A DNA stretch of 46,057 nt from Salinivirgaceae bacterium (GCA_017650325.1 JAGCFC010000008.1:1-46057); one strand, 5' to 3'; positions 35,001-44,076 are shown, counted from the first letter of the stretch. Program-made: numbers and translations. Notes: a model not told the origin generated them from the sequence alone.

Positions 35001-36467
35001 GTCGAACGAGCAGACATAGCCGTTGAACACCTTGTCGGCAAAGCGGCCGTCGATGGTTATCGAATCGATGGTGTGACCCGCATACTCAATACTGTTCACC
35101 ACACCTTTCACATTCATGGTGGTTTCATCAGCATTTCCCACTTTGCCGTTAGCCTGCATGTCGACACGCAAAACTGTGGGAGTACCAGTCAGCCAGCCGA
35201 GCTCAACCGGTGTCGATTTCAGCCAGCCGCTCACATCGTAGGCTTGTCCGTCGGCTTTATCGATGTTGGCCTGCAGATTGACATCTCCTATTCCGGTACG
35301 CAGCGCTCCATCCGCCTCAACATTGCTGAAAGTACCGCCAACACGTCCGTTGAAATCTATTTTGCCCAGCATCCCGATGCGTTTCTTTAGCGCCAAAGTA
35401 TCGGTGGCGGTATAGGCTCCAAGCATTTTTACAATATCGGCACTCGACGTTTCAAGCCTGCTGACATTAAAGTCATACGAAAGACTGTCGCGGCAGCACA
35501 ATTCGTCAAGCTTTATGTCGAAATTCATTGTTGAACTGTCGCCGAACACAAATCTCATCTGCTTGCCTTTCAAGCTATTGAGAGTTCCCGACACGTTTCC
35601 TTTAAGAGCAACGCGCTCATTGTTACCCTCAAACTTCGGCACAAACATTGCATAATCGGACGGATTCAACAGCAGATTGGTTATATCGACATTGTAGAAC
35701 AATTGCTGCCCTGTTCTTACTTCGGCTTTGCTTATGGTAACATTCGATCTGCGGCTGTCGAGTATCAGGTTTTTAATGCCGATGTTGCCGTTGTATAACG
35801 AGAAATCCATCTCCAGATTGCCGATTTCGGCCACCCCGTTGTAACCCGTGCAGAATGTCTCAAGCCTCGCCGACAGCGAATCACCTTTAAAAGTGAAATC
35901 ACTGATATCCACGCTTATATCGTTAAAATTATGCGATTTGCCGTTGTCGTTGAATAAGACATTGGTCTGCACCAGTGTTATCTCGTCAATATCGACTTTC
36001 CACGGACTTTTGACGGTATCGGAACTGCTAAATGCGTCAGCCAGAAAACTGAAGTTGAACACGCTGTCGGTGCGTTCAATGTTGGCTTTGACACCACGTA
36101 TGTAGGCCCGCTGGATGCCTATCTGCTGCTCGTTGATATTAACCATCCGCAGATAACCCGAAAGCTGCGGCACAAAAAGCAGCGTGTCGCCGTTGGGACA
36201 TTTTATCAGAACGTCCTGCAGCGTGAGTCCCTGACGGATGTAGTAGCGAGCCTTCGTCACCTTCACTTCGGCGTTCAGCGTACGGCTCAACACCGATGTT
36301 ATCTGATTGGCCAGCATAGTCTGTATCAGCGGCGAGCGCAATGTTGACCAAACAAGCACCACTATCCCGACCACAATCAGGACAAAAACAGACAATATTT
36401 GTATGGCTTTTTTAATAATTTTGCGCCTTAAATTACAAGTGCCCAAAAATATTCTTTTTGAGTACAC
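32055..36467 (-). CDS. tamB: Translocation and assembly module protein TamB (DUF490)
   Basis: About 1470 residues. A basic N-terminus and one signal-anchor helix ('ILSVFVLIVVGIVVLVWSTL') are followed by a very long beta-rich periplasmic region of AsmA/TamB type. The C-terminal TamB domain (PF04357, about residues 1050-1400) has 'IDIDISATTMPKSMFYITMEG', 'GTAQLNIRLDDGTFSIYGTYLINKGNFTF' and 'YVTWTGDPLGAIISIDAAYKL'. In other Gram-negatives TamB bridges the inner and outer membranes and helps deliver outer-membrane proteins or lipids. The start is uncertain. ATGs at 36506 and 36572 would overlap the divergent tsaD gene. A GTG at 36467 leaves 16 nt between the genes, and a TTG at 36446 is also possible. 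Confidence 0.88.
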   Translation of the reverse strand: MYSKRIFLGTCNLRRKIIKKAIQILSVFVLIVVGIVVLVWSTLRSPLIQTMLANQITSVLSRTLNAEVKVTKARYYIRQGLTLQDVLIKCPNGDTLLFVPQLSGYLRMVNINEQQIGIQRAYIRGVKANIERTDSVFNFSFLADAFSSSDTVKSPWKVDIDEITLVQTNVLFNDNGKSHNFNDISVDISDFTFKGDSLSARLETFCTGYNGVAEIGNLEMDFSLYNGNIGIKNLILDSRRSNVTISKAEVRTGQQLFYNVDITNLLLNPSDYAMFVPKFEGNNERVALKGNVSGTLNSLKGKQMRFVFGDSSTMNFDIKLDELCCRDSLSYDFNVSRLETSSADIVKMLGAYTATDTLALKKRIGMLGKIDFNGRVGGTFSNVEADGALRTGIGDVNLQANIDKADGQAYDVSGWLKSTPVELGWLTGTPTVLRVDMQANGKVGNADETTMNVKGVVNSIEYAGHTIDSITIDGRFADKVFNGYVCSFDPNLRLDFDGLVNVGDIQTYNFKSCVYYANLAALGLSPDSTANISFNLNADFHGPNIDLAEGSIDITDIFYFYDSAYFATDTILIFADNTDEGKSVSLQSEFVSATAGGRFKLTELPRSIGRFTQSFASGREAGPASTDNDIWLEMIIDYPHPLTQIFAPWLNIASGSRVKATLNDNTSSFGLNIESDNIVAKSFEIEELAVDVHNEFDKLLTDISAGCVYFASYESMKGLHGTMEMEKGNASLNLNWNNLLDRGNNSGNISAIVSMADSTGKRTRIELSPSWITIIDTTALIEPAVVTLLDTAVVIEHLSIDNGTSSIFADGVLSDYPDDSLLIDVDNLKLDFVSDVFGLKTRFDGTLSALSNLKDLKGEKRIDGNLSITDFAIGGQRFGDIKASAEWDMKARRLNVGGSLADNGGQSETTFGGYIDPRAFYMNIDAEATHQDAQFLKLFLSGVFSDIEGAFSGKMHLDGKLTAPDWEGKLGLEDARLTLASTKATYIVNDTLEFDENRIVFNNVVGHDAETGTARLNGTIWHRDFSDFNLDLKINCNNIIALNTRAIDSPLWYGKTYASGIVNITGSNRHTIDIDISATTMPKSMFYITMEGRNDLSENDFITFVSAKNVKNINEVRKSRLEPVITAPRSIVNLNLDLNVTPEAEVQIVFDPTIGDALRANGTAQLNIRLDDGTFSIYGTYLINKGNFTFTLQNVISKKLDLQSGSYVTWTGDPLGAIISIDAAYKLRKVPVYSLTLNEEDREKRVPVNCHLLMSNKLVSPNISFSIDVPSTITRIEEIEQLNSLPEDDLNQQVINLLLLNKFYPLTSVSENSTGTTAANTAASTASELLSNQLSKWISQVSTAFDLGVAYRPETEISSEEYELALSTSLWDDRITVSSSFDVNNQNTNTEESNTQYTTDFTVELKLNKKGNVRLKAFQKVNDDLIYDDSPYTRGFGIFYTEDFNDLGELWHRWLRRRKNTSSSNYDSLE

Positions 36468-36483
36468 TTGAAGCCATATTTTT

Positions 36484-37506
36484 ATGAGCGTTACAATTTT
36501 AGGCATAGAATCATCGTGCGATGACACATCAGCGGCAATTATCCGCGACGGAGTGATACTGTCGAATGTCATTTCGAGCCAGAAAGTGCACGAACAATAC
36601 GGCGGCGTGGTGCCTGAGCTGGCGTCGCGTGCGCATCAGCAGAATATTATCCCTACAATCGACGCGGCAATCAAAAATGCGGGCATCGGTCTCGATGAGA
36701 TTTCAGCCGTGGCCTTCACTCGCGGACCGGGTTTGCTGGGGTCGTTGCTTGTGGGCACGTCGTTTGCAAAGGGGTTTGCGCTTGCGCGAAAACTGCCGCT
36801 TATCGAGGTGAACCACCTTCAAGGCCACGTGCTGGCGCTGTTTGTGAAGCAGTCGCCCGACGACAACAATCAACCTGAGTTCCCGTTCATCTGCCTGCTG
36901 GTGTCGGGCGGCAACTCGCAGCTTGTGGTGGTCCGCAGCCCGCTTGATATGGAAGTGGTGGGCACCACCATCGACGACGCTGCCGGCGAGGCTTTCGACA
37001 AGTGCGGCAAGGTGATGGAACTGCCCTATCCGAGCGGCCCCATCATCGACAAACTGGCCAAAGAGGGCAACCCCAAGGCCATCAGTTTCTCGAAACCAAG
37101 CATCGAAGGTTACAACTACAGCTTCAGCGGCTTGAAAACAAGTTTCTTGTATCACATCCGCGATGAGATAAAAACCAACCCGAACTACGTGAAGGAAAAT
37201 CTGCCCGACCTGTGTGCGTCGCTGCAGAACACCATCATCGAGATTCTGCTGAACAAACTGAAAAAGTTGGTTAAGGCGACGGGCATCAAGCAGGTGGGCG
37301 TGGCTGGCGGTGTTTCGGCCAATTCGGGGCTGCGTCAAGCTCTGCTCGACTACGGCGAACGCGAGGGACTGAAAATCTTCATCCCGAAAATATCGTTCAC
37401 TACCGACAACGCCGCAATGATTGCCATCACGGGCTATTACAAATATCAGGCGGGGCTGTTTACCACGCAGGATGTGGCGCCGCTGGCGAGGATGGATATT
37501 AAATGA
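36484..37506 (+). CDS. tsaD: tRNA threonylcarbamoyladenosine transferase subunit TsaD
   Basis: A 340-residue Kae1/TsaD protein that transfers threonylcarbamoyl to A37 of ANN-decoding tRNAs together with TsaB and TsaE. It starts with the invariant 'ILGIESSCDDTSAAII'. The metal-binding histidines are H111 and H115 (NHLQGH), followed by 'LLVSGGNSQLV' and 'VAGGVSANSGLR'. Length and motifs are complete. It is divergent from tamB and heads the plus-strand block. TsaB and TsaE are not in the window. Confidence 0.97.
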   Translation: MSVTILGIESSCDDTSAAIIRDGVILSNVISSQKVHEQYGGVVPELASRAHQQNIIPTIDAAIKNAGIGLDEISAVAFTRGPGLLGSLLVGTSFAKGFALARKLPLIEVNHLQGHVLALFVKQSPDDNNQPEFPFICLLVSGGNSQLVVVRSPLDMEVVGTTIDDAAGEAFDKCGKVMELPYPSGPIIDKLAKEGNPKAISFSKPSIEGYNYSFSGLKTSFLYHIRDEIKTNPNYVKENLPDLCASLQNTIIEILLNKLKKLVKATGIKQVGVAGGVSANSGLRQALLDYGEREGLKIFIPKISFTTDNAAMIAITGYYKYQAGLFTTQDVAPLARMDIK

Positions 37507-37571
37507 AACACTAACGCTAACGCTGACACTGACGCACATTCAATTAGTCTATTAATCAATTAATCAATAAA

Positions 37572-38417
37572 ATGGATATTTTTCAATCAATAATCATCGC
37601 CATTGTCGAGGGACTGACAGAGTTTCTGCCGGTGTCGTCGACGGGCCATATGATAATAACACAAGGCCTGCTGGGCGTTGAGAGCGACGACTTTGTGAAG
37701 GCTTTCACCGTGATAATTCAGTTTGGCGCCATTCTGTCGGTGGTGGTGCTCTACTGGAAGCGTTTCTTCCGTTTGAACAACGAGCCCGCACCCGAGGGCG
37801 CATCGGCTGTGCAGCGGTTTCTGCACAAGTTCGATTTCTACTGGAAACTGTTAGTGGCGTTCATTCCTGCAGCGGTTATCGGTCTGCTTTTCAGCGATAA
37901 AATCGACGAATTGCTTGAGAGCGTGACAGTTGTGGCAGTGATGTTGGTGCTGGGCGGCATTTTTATGCTTTTCTGCGACAAGATTTTCAACCACGGTAGC
38001 GACGACACCAAACTGACCGAGCGCAAGGCTTTGTATATTGGCCTGTTTCAGTGTATTGCAATGATTCCGGGCGTATCGCGCTCAATGGCGACAATTGTAG
38101 GCGGTATGGCGCAGAAACTCACTCGCAAGGCTGCAGCCGAATTTTCGTTCTTTTTGGCCGTGCCCACTATGTGCGCCGCATCGGGCTACAAACTGCTGAA
38201 ACTCATTTTGTCGGACGAGGGAATACAACTGCTTACCAACAATTTAGGTGTGCTCATCATTGGCAACGTGGTTGCCTTTGTGGTGGCTCTGCTTGCAATG
38301 AAGTGGTTTGTGGCATTTCTAACAAAATACGGATTCAAAGTTTTCGGCATCTACCGCATCATTGCCGGCGGACTGATTCTGCTGCTTATGGCGTGCGGGG
38401 TTAACTTGACTGTGTAA
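37572..38417 (+). CDS. uppP: Undecaprenyl-diphosphatase UppP/BacA
   Basis: A 281-residue membrane enzyme that removes a phosphate from undecaprenyl pyrophosphate, recycling the lipid carrier for peptidoglycan and surface glycans. Signature regions are present: '[14 protein letters not shown]' with E13 and E17 near the N-terminus, and '[10 protein letters not shown]' with R170. About eight hydrophobic helices are seen. It follows tsaD by 65 nt; the gap holds an inverted fragment of the hexamer repeat (37507-37537). Loss of carrier recycling in this family gives bacitracin sensitivity in other bacteria. Confidence 0.97.
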   Translation: MDIFQSIIIAIVEGLTEFLPVSSTGHMIITQGLLGVESDDFVKAFTVIIQFGAILSVVVLYWKRFFRLNNEPAPEGASAVQRFLHKFDFYWKLLVAFIPAAVIGLLFSDKIDELLESVTVVAVMLVLGGIFMLFCDKIFNHGSDDTKLTERKALYIGLFQCIAMIPGVSRSMATIVGGMAQKLTRKAAAEFSFFLAVPTMCAASGYKLLKLILSDEGIQLLTNNLGVLIIGNVVAFVVALLAMKWFVAFLTKYGFKVFGIYRIIAGGLILLLMACGVNLTV

Positions 38418-38431
38418 TGAAAAATTGAAAG

Positions 38432-38501
38432 GCTCACAGCTCATTGCTCAACGCTCATCGCAAAAAACTTATAACTTCGAAACTTAAAACTTAAAACTCA
38501 A
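38432..38501. repeat. Two heptad arrays between uppP and the serine acetyltransferase gene
   Basis: GCTCACA, GCTCATT, GCTCAAC and GCTCATC follow one another at 38432-38459, then five AACTTAA-type words at 38466-38501 with one 1-nt slip. They fill the gap up to the next start codon. Confidence 0.65.
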
Positions 38502-39311
38502 ATGGATAGCTCACTTTTCGAACACATCGGGCAATTCAAGCGGCAGGCGGCTGGCAAGATTCCGGCGCAGTCGCTCAGCCATCAACTGCTGACCAAGACT
38601 ATCAACTTTCTGTTCCCCATCTTGTGCGACGATGACCAGTCGACTGAGGCGCGCTACTACGATATGCGCCACCTGATGGAAGAGGTTCTCTCGCAGCTGT
38701 CGCTCACCGACGAGCAGATTCAAGACGAGATTGAGACCTTCTCTAACTCGCTCGAGTTGCTCTATCTGCGTATGATTGAGGACGCAACAGCCATCTATAA
38801 CGGCGACCCCGCAGCAGAATCGATTGAGGAAGTGATGGTGACCTATCCCGGATTCTACGCCATTGTGGCCTACCGTCTGGCGCATCAGCTCTATGAGCAG
38901 AACATTCCCATTGTGCCGCGACTCTTCACCGAGTACGCTCACGGCAAAACGGGCATCGACATACACCCTGCCGCCACCATCGGCCACTCGTTCTGCATCG
39001 ACCACGGCACTGGCATTGTGGTTGGCGAGACAACCGTTATCGGCAACAATGTGAAAATCTATCAGGGTGTTACATTGGGTGCGTTGAGTGTCGACAAGGC
39101 CGAAGCAGGCGTCAAGCGCCACCCCACAATCGAGGACAATGTGACCATCTACGCCGGCGCCACCATTTTGGGCGGCAAAACAATCATCGGCCACGACTCG
39201 ACAATAGGCGGTAACGTCTGGCTCACCGACAGCATCGAGCCTTATTCGATTGTGCTGAACAAGAGTAACGTCTATGTCAAGAACACCGGCGACTGGTGCT
39301 ATAATATTTAA
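38502..39311 (+). CDS. epsC: Serine O-acetyltransferase (EpsC/CysE type)
   Basis: A 269-residue enzyme. The N-terminal helical domain (about 1-130) is of the EpsC type. The C-terminal left-handed beta-helix of hexapeptide repeats carries 'IDIHPAATIGHSFCIDHGTGIVVGETTVIG' and 'IYQGVTLGALSV', with the active-site His in the DHGTG motif. It acetylates serine with acetyl-CoA, the first step of cysteine synthesis. The gene lies 14 nt before the glycosyltransferase gene, so the two may be co-transcribed, although their functions are not obviously linked. No cysteine synthase gene is in the window. Confidence 0.92.
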   Translation: MDSSLFEHIGQFKRQAAGKIPAQSLSHQLLTKTINFLFPILCDDDQSTEARYYDMRHLMEEVLSQLSLTDEQIQDEIETFSNSLELLYLRMIEDATAIYNGDPAAESIEEVMVTYPGFYAIVAYRLAHQLYEQNIPIVPRLFTEYAHGKTGIDIHPAATIGHSFCIDHGTGIVVGETTVIGNNVKIYQGVTLGALSVDKAEAGVKRHPTIEDNVTIYAGATILGGKTIIGHDSTIGGNVWLTDSIEPYSIVLNKSNVYVKNTGDWCYNI

Positions 39312-39325
39312 AATCAGCCGACAGA

Positions 39326-40321
39326 ATGCCGAAATATTCGTTCATAGTGCCCGTTTACAACCGCCCCGACGAGGTTGACGAGTTGCTGGAATCGCTCACA
39401 TCGCAGCGTTTCACCGATTTCGATGTGACCATTGTCGAGGACGGCTCAACCGACACTTGCCGGCACATTGTCGAAAAATATACCAATCGGCTATCTGTCA
39501 ACTATCTGGAACAGCCGAACGGCGGCCCTAGTGCGGCACGCAACAATGGCGCGGCACACGCCACAGGCGACTATCTGATTTTTCTTGATTCGGATGTGAT
39601 TGTGCCGCAGCAATATCTCGGGGCGGTTGACAAGGCTGTGAGCGAGCGCAAGCTGCAGTGCTTCGGCGGTCCCGACGCGTCGCATCCGTCGTTCACGCCC
39701 ATTCAGAAGGCCATCAGCCACTCAATGACATCGGTCCTGACCACCGGCGGCATCCGCGGCAAAAAAGAGAGTATGGACAAATTCTACCCGCGCAGCTTCA
39801 ATATGGGCATCAGCCGCAGCGAGTTTGCGCGCGTGGGCGGCTTCGGCGACATGCGTTTCGGCGAGGATGTCGATTTCAGTATGCGGCTCATCGAGAACGG
39901 CTGCAAGGCCGGACTGATTGCCGATGCGTTTGTCTATCACAAGCGCCGCACAACGTTCAAGGCGTTTTTCAAGCAGGTTTACAACTCTGGCGTGGCCCGC
40001 ATCAATCTCGAAAAGCGCCACCCCGGCACTATGAAACTTGTTCACGCGCTGCCCGCCGCGTTCTTCCTGGGCAACATCGGGCTTGTGGCGCTGGGCTTTG
40101 TCTGGTGGCCGCTGTGGTGCCTGCTGGCTCTGCCCGCTGTGGGTTTCTTTATCGATGCACTCGTGGCGACAAAACAGCTGCGTGTGGCTCTGCTGGCCGT
40201 TCCTGCGGCTTATGTGCAGCTTTGCGGCTACGGCTGCGGATTCTGCGATTGCTTTCTCCTTCGCGTTATATTCGGCAAAGGTGAGTACGCGCGGTTTGTT
40301 AAAAATTTCTATAAGAAATAA
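39326..40321 (+). CDS. Family 2 glycosyltransferase
   Basis: A 331-residue GT-A-fold enzyme. The nucleotide-sugar domain has 'SFIVPVYNRPDEVDELLESL' at the N-terminus, 'VEDGSTDT', 'NGGPSAARNNGAAHATGDYLIFLDSDV' with the metal-binding DSD, and 'RFGEDVDFSMRL' with the likely catalytic ED. Residues about 240-290 hold two hydrophobic helices, which suggest membrane attachment. It would transfer a sugar to a lipid carrier or surface glycan; donor and acceptor are unknown. The gene starts 14 nt after the serine acetyltransferase stop and has no terminator after it. Confidence 0.9.
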   Translation: MPKYSFIVPVYNRPDEVDELLESLTSQRFTDFDVTIVEDGSTDTCRHIVEKYTNRLSVNYLEQPNGGPSAARNNGAAHATGDYLIFLDSDVIVPQQYLGAVDKAVSERKLQCFGGPDASHPSFTPIQKAISHSMTSVLTTGGIRGKKESMDKFYPRSFNMGISRSEFARVGGFGDMRFGEDVDFSMRLIENGCKAGLIADAFVYHKRRTTFKAFFKQVYNSGVARINLEKRHPGTMKLVHALPAAFFLGNIGLVALGFVWWPLWCLLALPAVGFFIDALVATKQLRVALLAVPAAYVQLCGYGCGFCDCFLLRVIFGKGEYARFVKNFYKK

Positions 40322-40468
40322 CAATCTGATAATGTGCGTGTTGTTCTTTTATTGAAAAACATGGCACAAACACAACCAACCATACCCCATTTTTCTTACC
40401 TTTAAAAGTTTTTTCGGCGATTATACCGACGACCAAGAGAGATAACCACTATCTTTTTGGCATTAAAG

Positions 40469-42448
40469 ATGATAGAGCAAGAAACAGTAGATAAGATTTT
40501 TGAAGCGGCCAACATTGTTGACGTAGTTTCCGAGTTTGTGAGCCTGAAAAAACGCGGCACAAATTATTTCGGTTGCTGCCCGTTCCACAACGAGAAAACG
40601 CCATCGTTCAGCGTGTCGCGTTCCAAAAACCTTTATAAGTGCTTTGGTTGTGGCAAAGCCGGAAATGCCGTCAACTTCATAATGGAGCACGAGCAGATAT
40701 CGTACTACGAGGCTCTTAAATATCTGGCCAACAAGTTCCACATTGAGATTAAGGAAACCGAACGCACGCCTGAGGAGCAGGAGCGCCATGACGACCGCGA
40801 GAGCATGATGGTGCTGAACGAGTTTGCCAAAAACACCTTCATCAACAACATGACGGAAACCGACGAAGGGCGCGCCATCGGATACAAATATTTCAAAGAG
40901 CGCGGTTTCAACGAGGAGACCATCAAAACCTTCGAGCTGGGCTACAGTCTGTCGGACCGCAAATCGTTCACCGATTTCGCGCTCAAAAGCGGTTACCAGC
41001 TTAAATATCTGACCAGCAATCCCGATACCAATATTGGCACCGGCCTTACCATACAGCGCGAAGACGGTTACACTTTCGACCGTTTCAGCAGCCGTGTGAT
41101 GTTCCCAATCCATAATCTTACAGGAAAGGTCATAGGCTTTGGCGGCCGAGTGCTCGACGCCCGCACCAAAGGTGTGAACGTCAAATACATGAACTCGCCG
41201 CAGTCGGTCATTTACGACAAGAGCCGCTCACTCTACGGCATATATCAGGCCAAGGCAGCCATTGTCAAAAACGACAAATGCTTTTTGGTTGAGGGTTACA
41301 CCGATGTGCTGAGCATGCACCAAAGCGGCATCACCAATGTGGTAGCCAGCAACGGAACTGCTCTTACCATTGAGCAAATCAGACTCATCCACAGGTTTAC
41401 AAACAATATCACCGTGCTCTACGACGGCGACGCCGCCGGAATCCATGCCGCCTTGCGCGGAATCGATCTGATTCTGGCCGAAGAGATGAACGTGAAAGTG
41501 CTGCTGCTGCCCGACGGCGAAGACCCCGATTCGTTCGCCCGCAACCACAGTTCGTCGGAACTTGAAGATTTCATCGGCCAAAACGAGACCGATTTCCTTC
41601 TGTTCAAAACCAAGCTGCTGCTCAACGACGCCGGCAACGATCCAGTGAAAAAATCGAACCTGATTGGCGATATTGTAACATCAATCTCTGTTGTGCCCGA
41701 CAGCATCAAACGCGAACTCTACGCAAAAGAGTGCTCCGAACTGATGGGCATCGACGAACGGGTTCTGCACATTGAGATAAACAAGCGGCTGCGCAAAAAA
41801 CGTGAGCAATGGTATGACGAAGAGCAGCGCGAGCTAAAAAAATCGACCCCTTCGCAGCTGATTGTCAACAAGACAATATCGGCCAGCAACCGCTGTCGGG
41901 AATATGAGTCGGAACTGCTCACAATTCTTATCAACCATGGCAACGATGTGCTTTTCACCATTGCCAAAGACGATGAGCCGTCGGTCGACGTTACGGTGGA
42001 GCAATATATCGACAAAGAGCTGACTGACAGCAATATCGAATTCCAAACACCAATCTGCAAGCGGATGCTTGATCTTTACACCAGCATCTGCAGTAAAGGA
42101 CAGAAACCAGGCCTGACAACATTCACCTTGAGTTCCGACACCGAAATGAGCCGATTTGCCGTCGACTTGCTTGTACCTAAAAACGAGGTCAGCAATAAAT
42201 TCTGGGAAAAGCACAACCAGTACATATCGGCCGAAGACAGAGACTTGAAATCGGTGATTGACAGCGCGATATACGGCTACAAGGCCTGTCTGGTGCAACA
42301 GTCGCTCGACAGTATCAGGGAAAAAATCAAAACGTTAGAGCAAACGCCCGATAACGAGATTGAGATGGCCCAGATGATGAATCAAACAATAGTTCTTACA
42401 AACTACAAAAAACGTCTTTTTGAATATTTAAAACGAGTAATAGGATAA
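40469..42448 (+). CDS. dnaG: DNA primase DnaG
   Basis: A 659-residue primase that makes RNA primers at the replication fork. The ATG at 40469 gives the family's usual N-terminus (MIEQETVDKIFEAANIVDVV). A TTG four codons upstream is unlikely. The CHC2 zinc finger has C37, H40, C58 and C61. The Toprim domain carries E275 ('FLVEGYTDV') and D319/D321 ('LYDGDAAG'). The C-terminal helicase-binding region (about 500-659) is diverged, as is usual in Bacteroidota. The 147-nt gap upstream holds no gene; a TACCTTTA near 40400 could be a weak -7 element. Confidence 0.96.
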   Translation: MIEQETVDKIFEAANIVDVVSEFVSLKKRGTNYFGCCPFHNEKTPSFSVSRSKNLYKCFGCGKAGNAVNFIMEHEQISYYEALKYLANKFHIEIKETERTPEEQERHDDRESMMVLNEFAKNTFINNMTETDEGRAIGYKYFKERGFNEETIKTFELGYSLSDRKSFTDFALKSGYQLKYLTSNPDTNIGTGLTIQREDGYTFDRFSSRVMFPIHNLTGKVIGFGGRVLDARTKGVNVKYMNSPQSVIYDKSRSLYGIYQAKAAIVKNDKCFLVEGYTDVLSMHQSGITNVVASNGTALTIEQIRLIHRFTNNITVLYDGDAAGIHAALRGIDLILAEEMNVKVLLLPDGEDPDSFARNHSSSELEDFIGQNETDFLLFKTKLLLNDAGNDPVKKSNLIGDIVTSISVVPDSIKRELYAKECSELMGIDERVLHIEINKRLRKKREQWYDEEQRELKKSTPSQLIVNKTISASNRCREYESELLTILINHGNDVLFTIAKDDEPSVDVTVEQYIDKELTDSNIEFQTPICKRMLDLYTSICSKGQKPGLTTFTLSSDTEMSRFAVDLLVPKNEVSNKFWEKHNQYISAEDRDLKSVIDSAIYGYKACLVQQSLDSIREKIKTLEQTPDNEIEMAQMMNQTIVLTNYKKRLFEYLKRVIG

Positions 42449-42513
42449 TTACAATAAAAAATTGCTATAATTGGAAAACATAGAAATTGAGTACTGCAAT
42501 TCTTAAATAAAAA

Positions 42514-44076
42514 ATGAAGCGTATCTTAACCATATTGATAGCACTACTGAGCGCAGGCTGTCTTAAAGCACTTCCGTCGACGGACCTGACATATTGCCGC
42601 GCCCAATGGTCGTTCTCGCCCGATGCGCCTCATATCTCCGGGTCGGTGATGTTCCAATTCAAATCGGCCAGGGAGCCAGCCAATGCCATCGATTTTGATT
42701 TGTCAGATCACCTGCATGTCGAAAAAATAATATACCACAACACCACATTGCCATTCAAACACAAGAAAAACAAACTTGTGATAACTCTACCCGAGCGTTT
42801 GGAGGCTGGCATTTCCGATTCGATCGAAATAGTATATCATGGCAAAACAGTTGCATCAGGATTCGGTTCAATAGGGTTCGACAAGAATAGCCGTCAGGCA
42901 TGGACATTAACGCAACCGTACGGCGGACGTGACTGGTGGCCCTGCAGGCAAAACCTCTACGACAAAATCGACTCGATGGACATCTACGTTACTTGCCCCG
43001 TAAAATACAAAGTCGCAACCAACGGCAAACTTGAAGGATATATTGAAAACGGACCCCTTCATACCGCTCATTACAAAGTGCGCCACCCTGTCAACTACTA
43101 CACCGTGGGCATTGCCGTGGGCGATTACAAAACAGCCGAGAGCAAGGCCGTACTGCCAAACAACGACACTATTGGAATCATCGACTACTACCCAAAAACG
43201 ATGAATTATCCCGACAGCAGTCTGTACAACATGGCCGACTTTATTAATTACCTAAGCAGCTACTGGATACCCTACCCGTTTGCTGACGAAAAATACGGAC
43301 AAGTTTACTTTAACGCCAATTTGAGCATCGAACATCAGACCATGTCCTTCCTGGCATACTACGACATTCTGGTTATGGCTCACGAAATGGTTCACCAGTG
43401 GTTCGGCAACTATGTCACCTGCAGCGGATGGCGCAATGTGTGGATAAACGAGGGGTTTGCAATGATTGGTGAGTTGACTATCCTGGAGAAGTTTTGTGCC
43501 CGTTCCGTTTTAGAATGGAAAGAATACGCCAAGCTTAGCGCTCTCACATCAAAAAAATCAGTTTTTGCCACCGACACCACAAAGCCTAATGATCTTTTTG
43601 ATATTGCAACCACTTACAACAAAGGCGGCATGGTATCTTTAATGCTCCGCAACGAGATTGGCAAAGAAGCCTTCCAAAAAGGCTGCCGTCTGATTCTCGA
43701 ACAGTACGCCAACGGATTCGCCACTGTTGACGATGCGCGGAAATGCTTCGAAACCGCAGCCGACACATCGCTGACCGAATTTTTCAATAATTGGATCTAC
43801 GGCGTCGGCCATCCGATTTACACTATTAAACACAACAAGACCGAAAACGGGAAAACCACTTTAACCATAAAGCAGACAACCAGCGACTCATCGGTAAAAT
43901 TCTATCCATTGCACGTGACAGTCAGGCTGTTAGGCAAAGACGGACATAAAAAAGACGTCAGGCTGCATCACACCCAGAATGAGCAGAAATTTATTGTCGA
44001 AACCGATTTTGCTGTGGAAGACGTGATATTCGACCCCGAAAGCGACATTCTCTGCAAATGGAGTAAACGGAATTAA
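42514..44076 (+). CDS. M1-family metallopeptidase, short form
   Basis: A 520-residue exported gluzincin aminopeptidase-like protein. The zinc site is H290-E291-x2-H294 (HEMVHQWFGN) with E313 18 residues later (NEGFA). The transition-state tyrosine lies in 'TTYNKGGMVSL'. The usual substrate motif GxMEN is replaced by 'NLSIEHQTMSF', keeping the Glu. It ends soon after the catalytic domain, without the long C-terminal helical domain of many M1 enzymes and without a T9SS tail. The signal sequence ends LLSAGC, so it may be a lipoprotein with Cys16; cleavage after 'KA' is the alternative. Peptide scavenging outside the cytoplasm is inferred. Confidence 0.88.
   Translation: MKRILTILIALLSAGCLKALPSTDLTYCRAQWSFSPDAPHISGSVMFQFKSAREPANAIDFDLSDHLHVEKIIYHNTTLPFKHKKNKLVITLPERLEAGISDSIEIVYHGKTVASGFGSIGFDKNSRQAWTLTQPYGGRDWWPCRQNLYDKIDSMDIYVTCPVKYKVATNGKLEGYIENGPLHTAHYKVRHPVNYYTVGIAVGDYKTAESKAVLPNNDTIGIIDYYPKTMNYPDSSLYNMADFINYLSSYWIPYPFADEKYGQVYFNANLSIEHQTMSFLAYYDILVMAHEMVHQWFGNYVTCSGWRNVWINEGFAMIGELTILEKFCARSVLEWKEYAKLSALTSKKSVFATDTTKPNDLFDIATTYNKGGMVSLMLRNEIGKEAFQKGCRLILEQYANGFATVDDARKCFETAADTSLTEFFNNWIYGVGHPIYTIKHNKTENGKTTLTIKQTTSDSSVKFYPLHVTVRLLGKDGHKKDVRLHHTQNEQKFIVETDFAVEDVIFDPESDILCKWSKRN

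Noticed and set aside
36467..36572. tamB starting at ATG 36572 or 36506
   Set aside because: Both would overlap the N-terminal coding region of tsaD, whose start is fixed by its conserved first motif; the signal anchor begins later.
40322..40468. Small gene from the ATG near 40362 between the glycosyltransferase and dnaG genes
   Set aside because: It encodes only 14 residues before a stop and shows no conservation signal.
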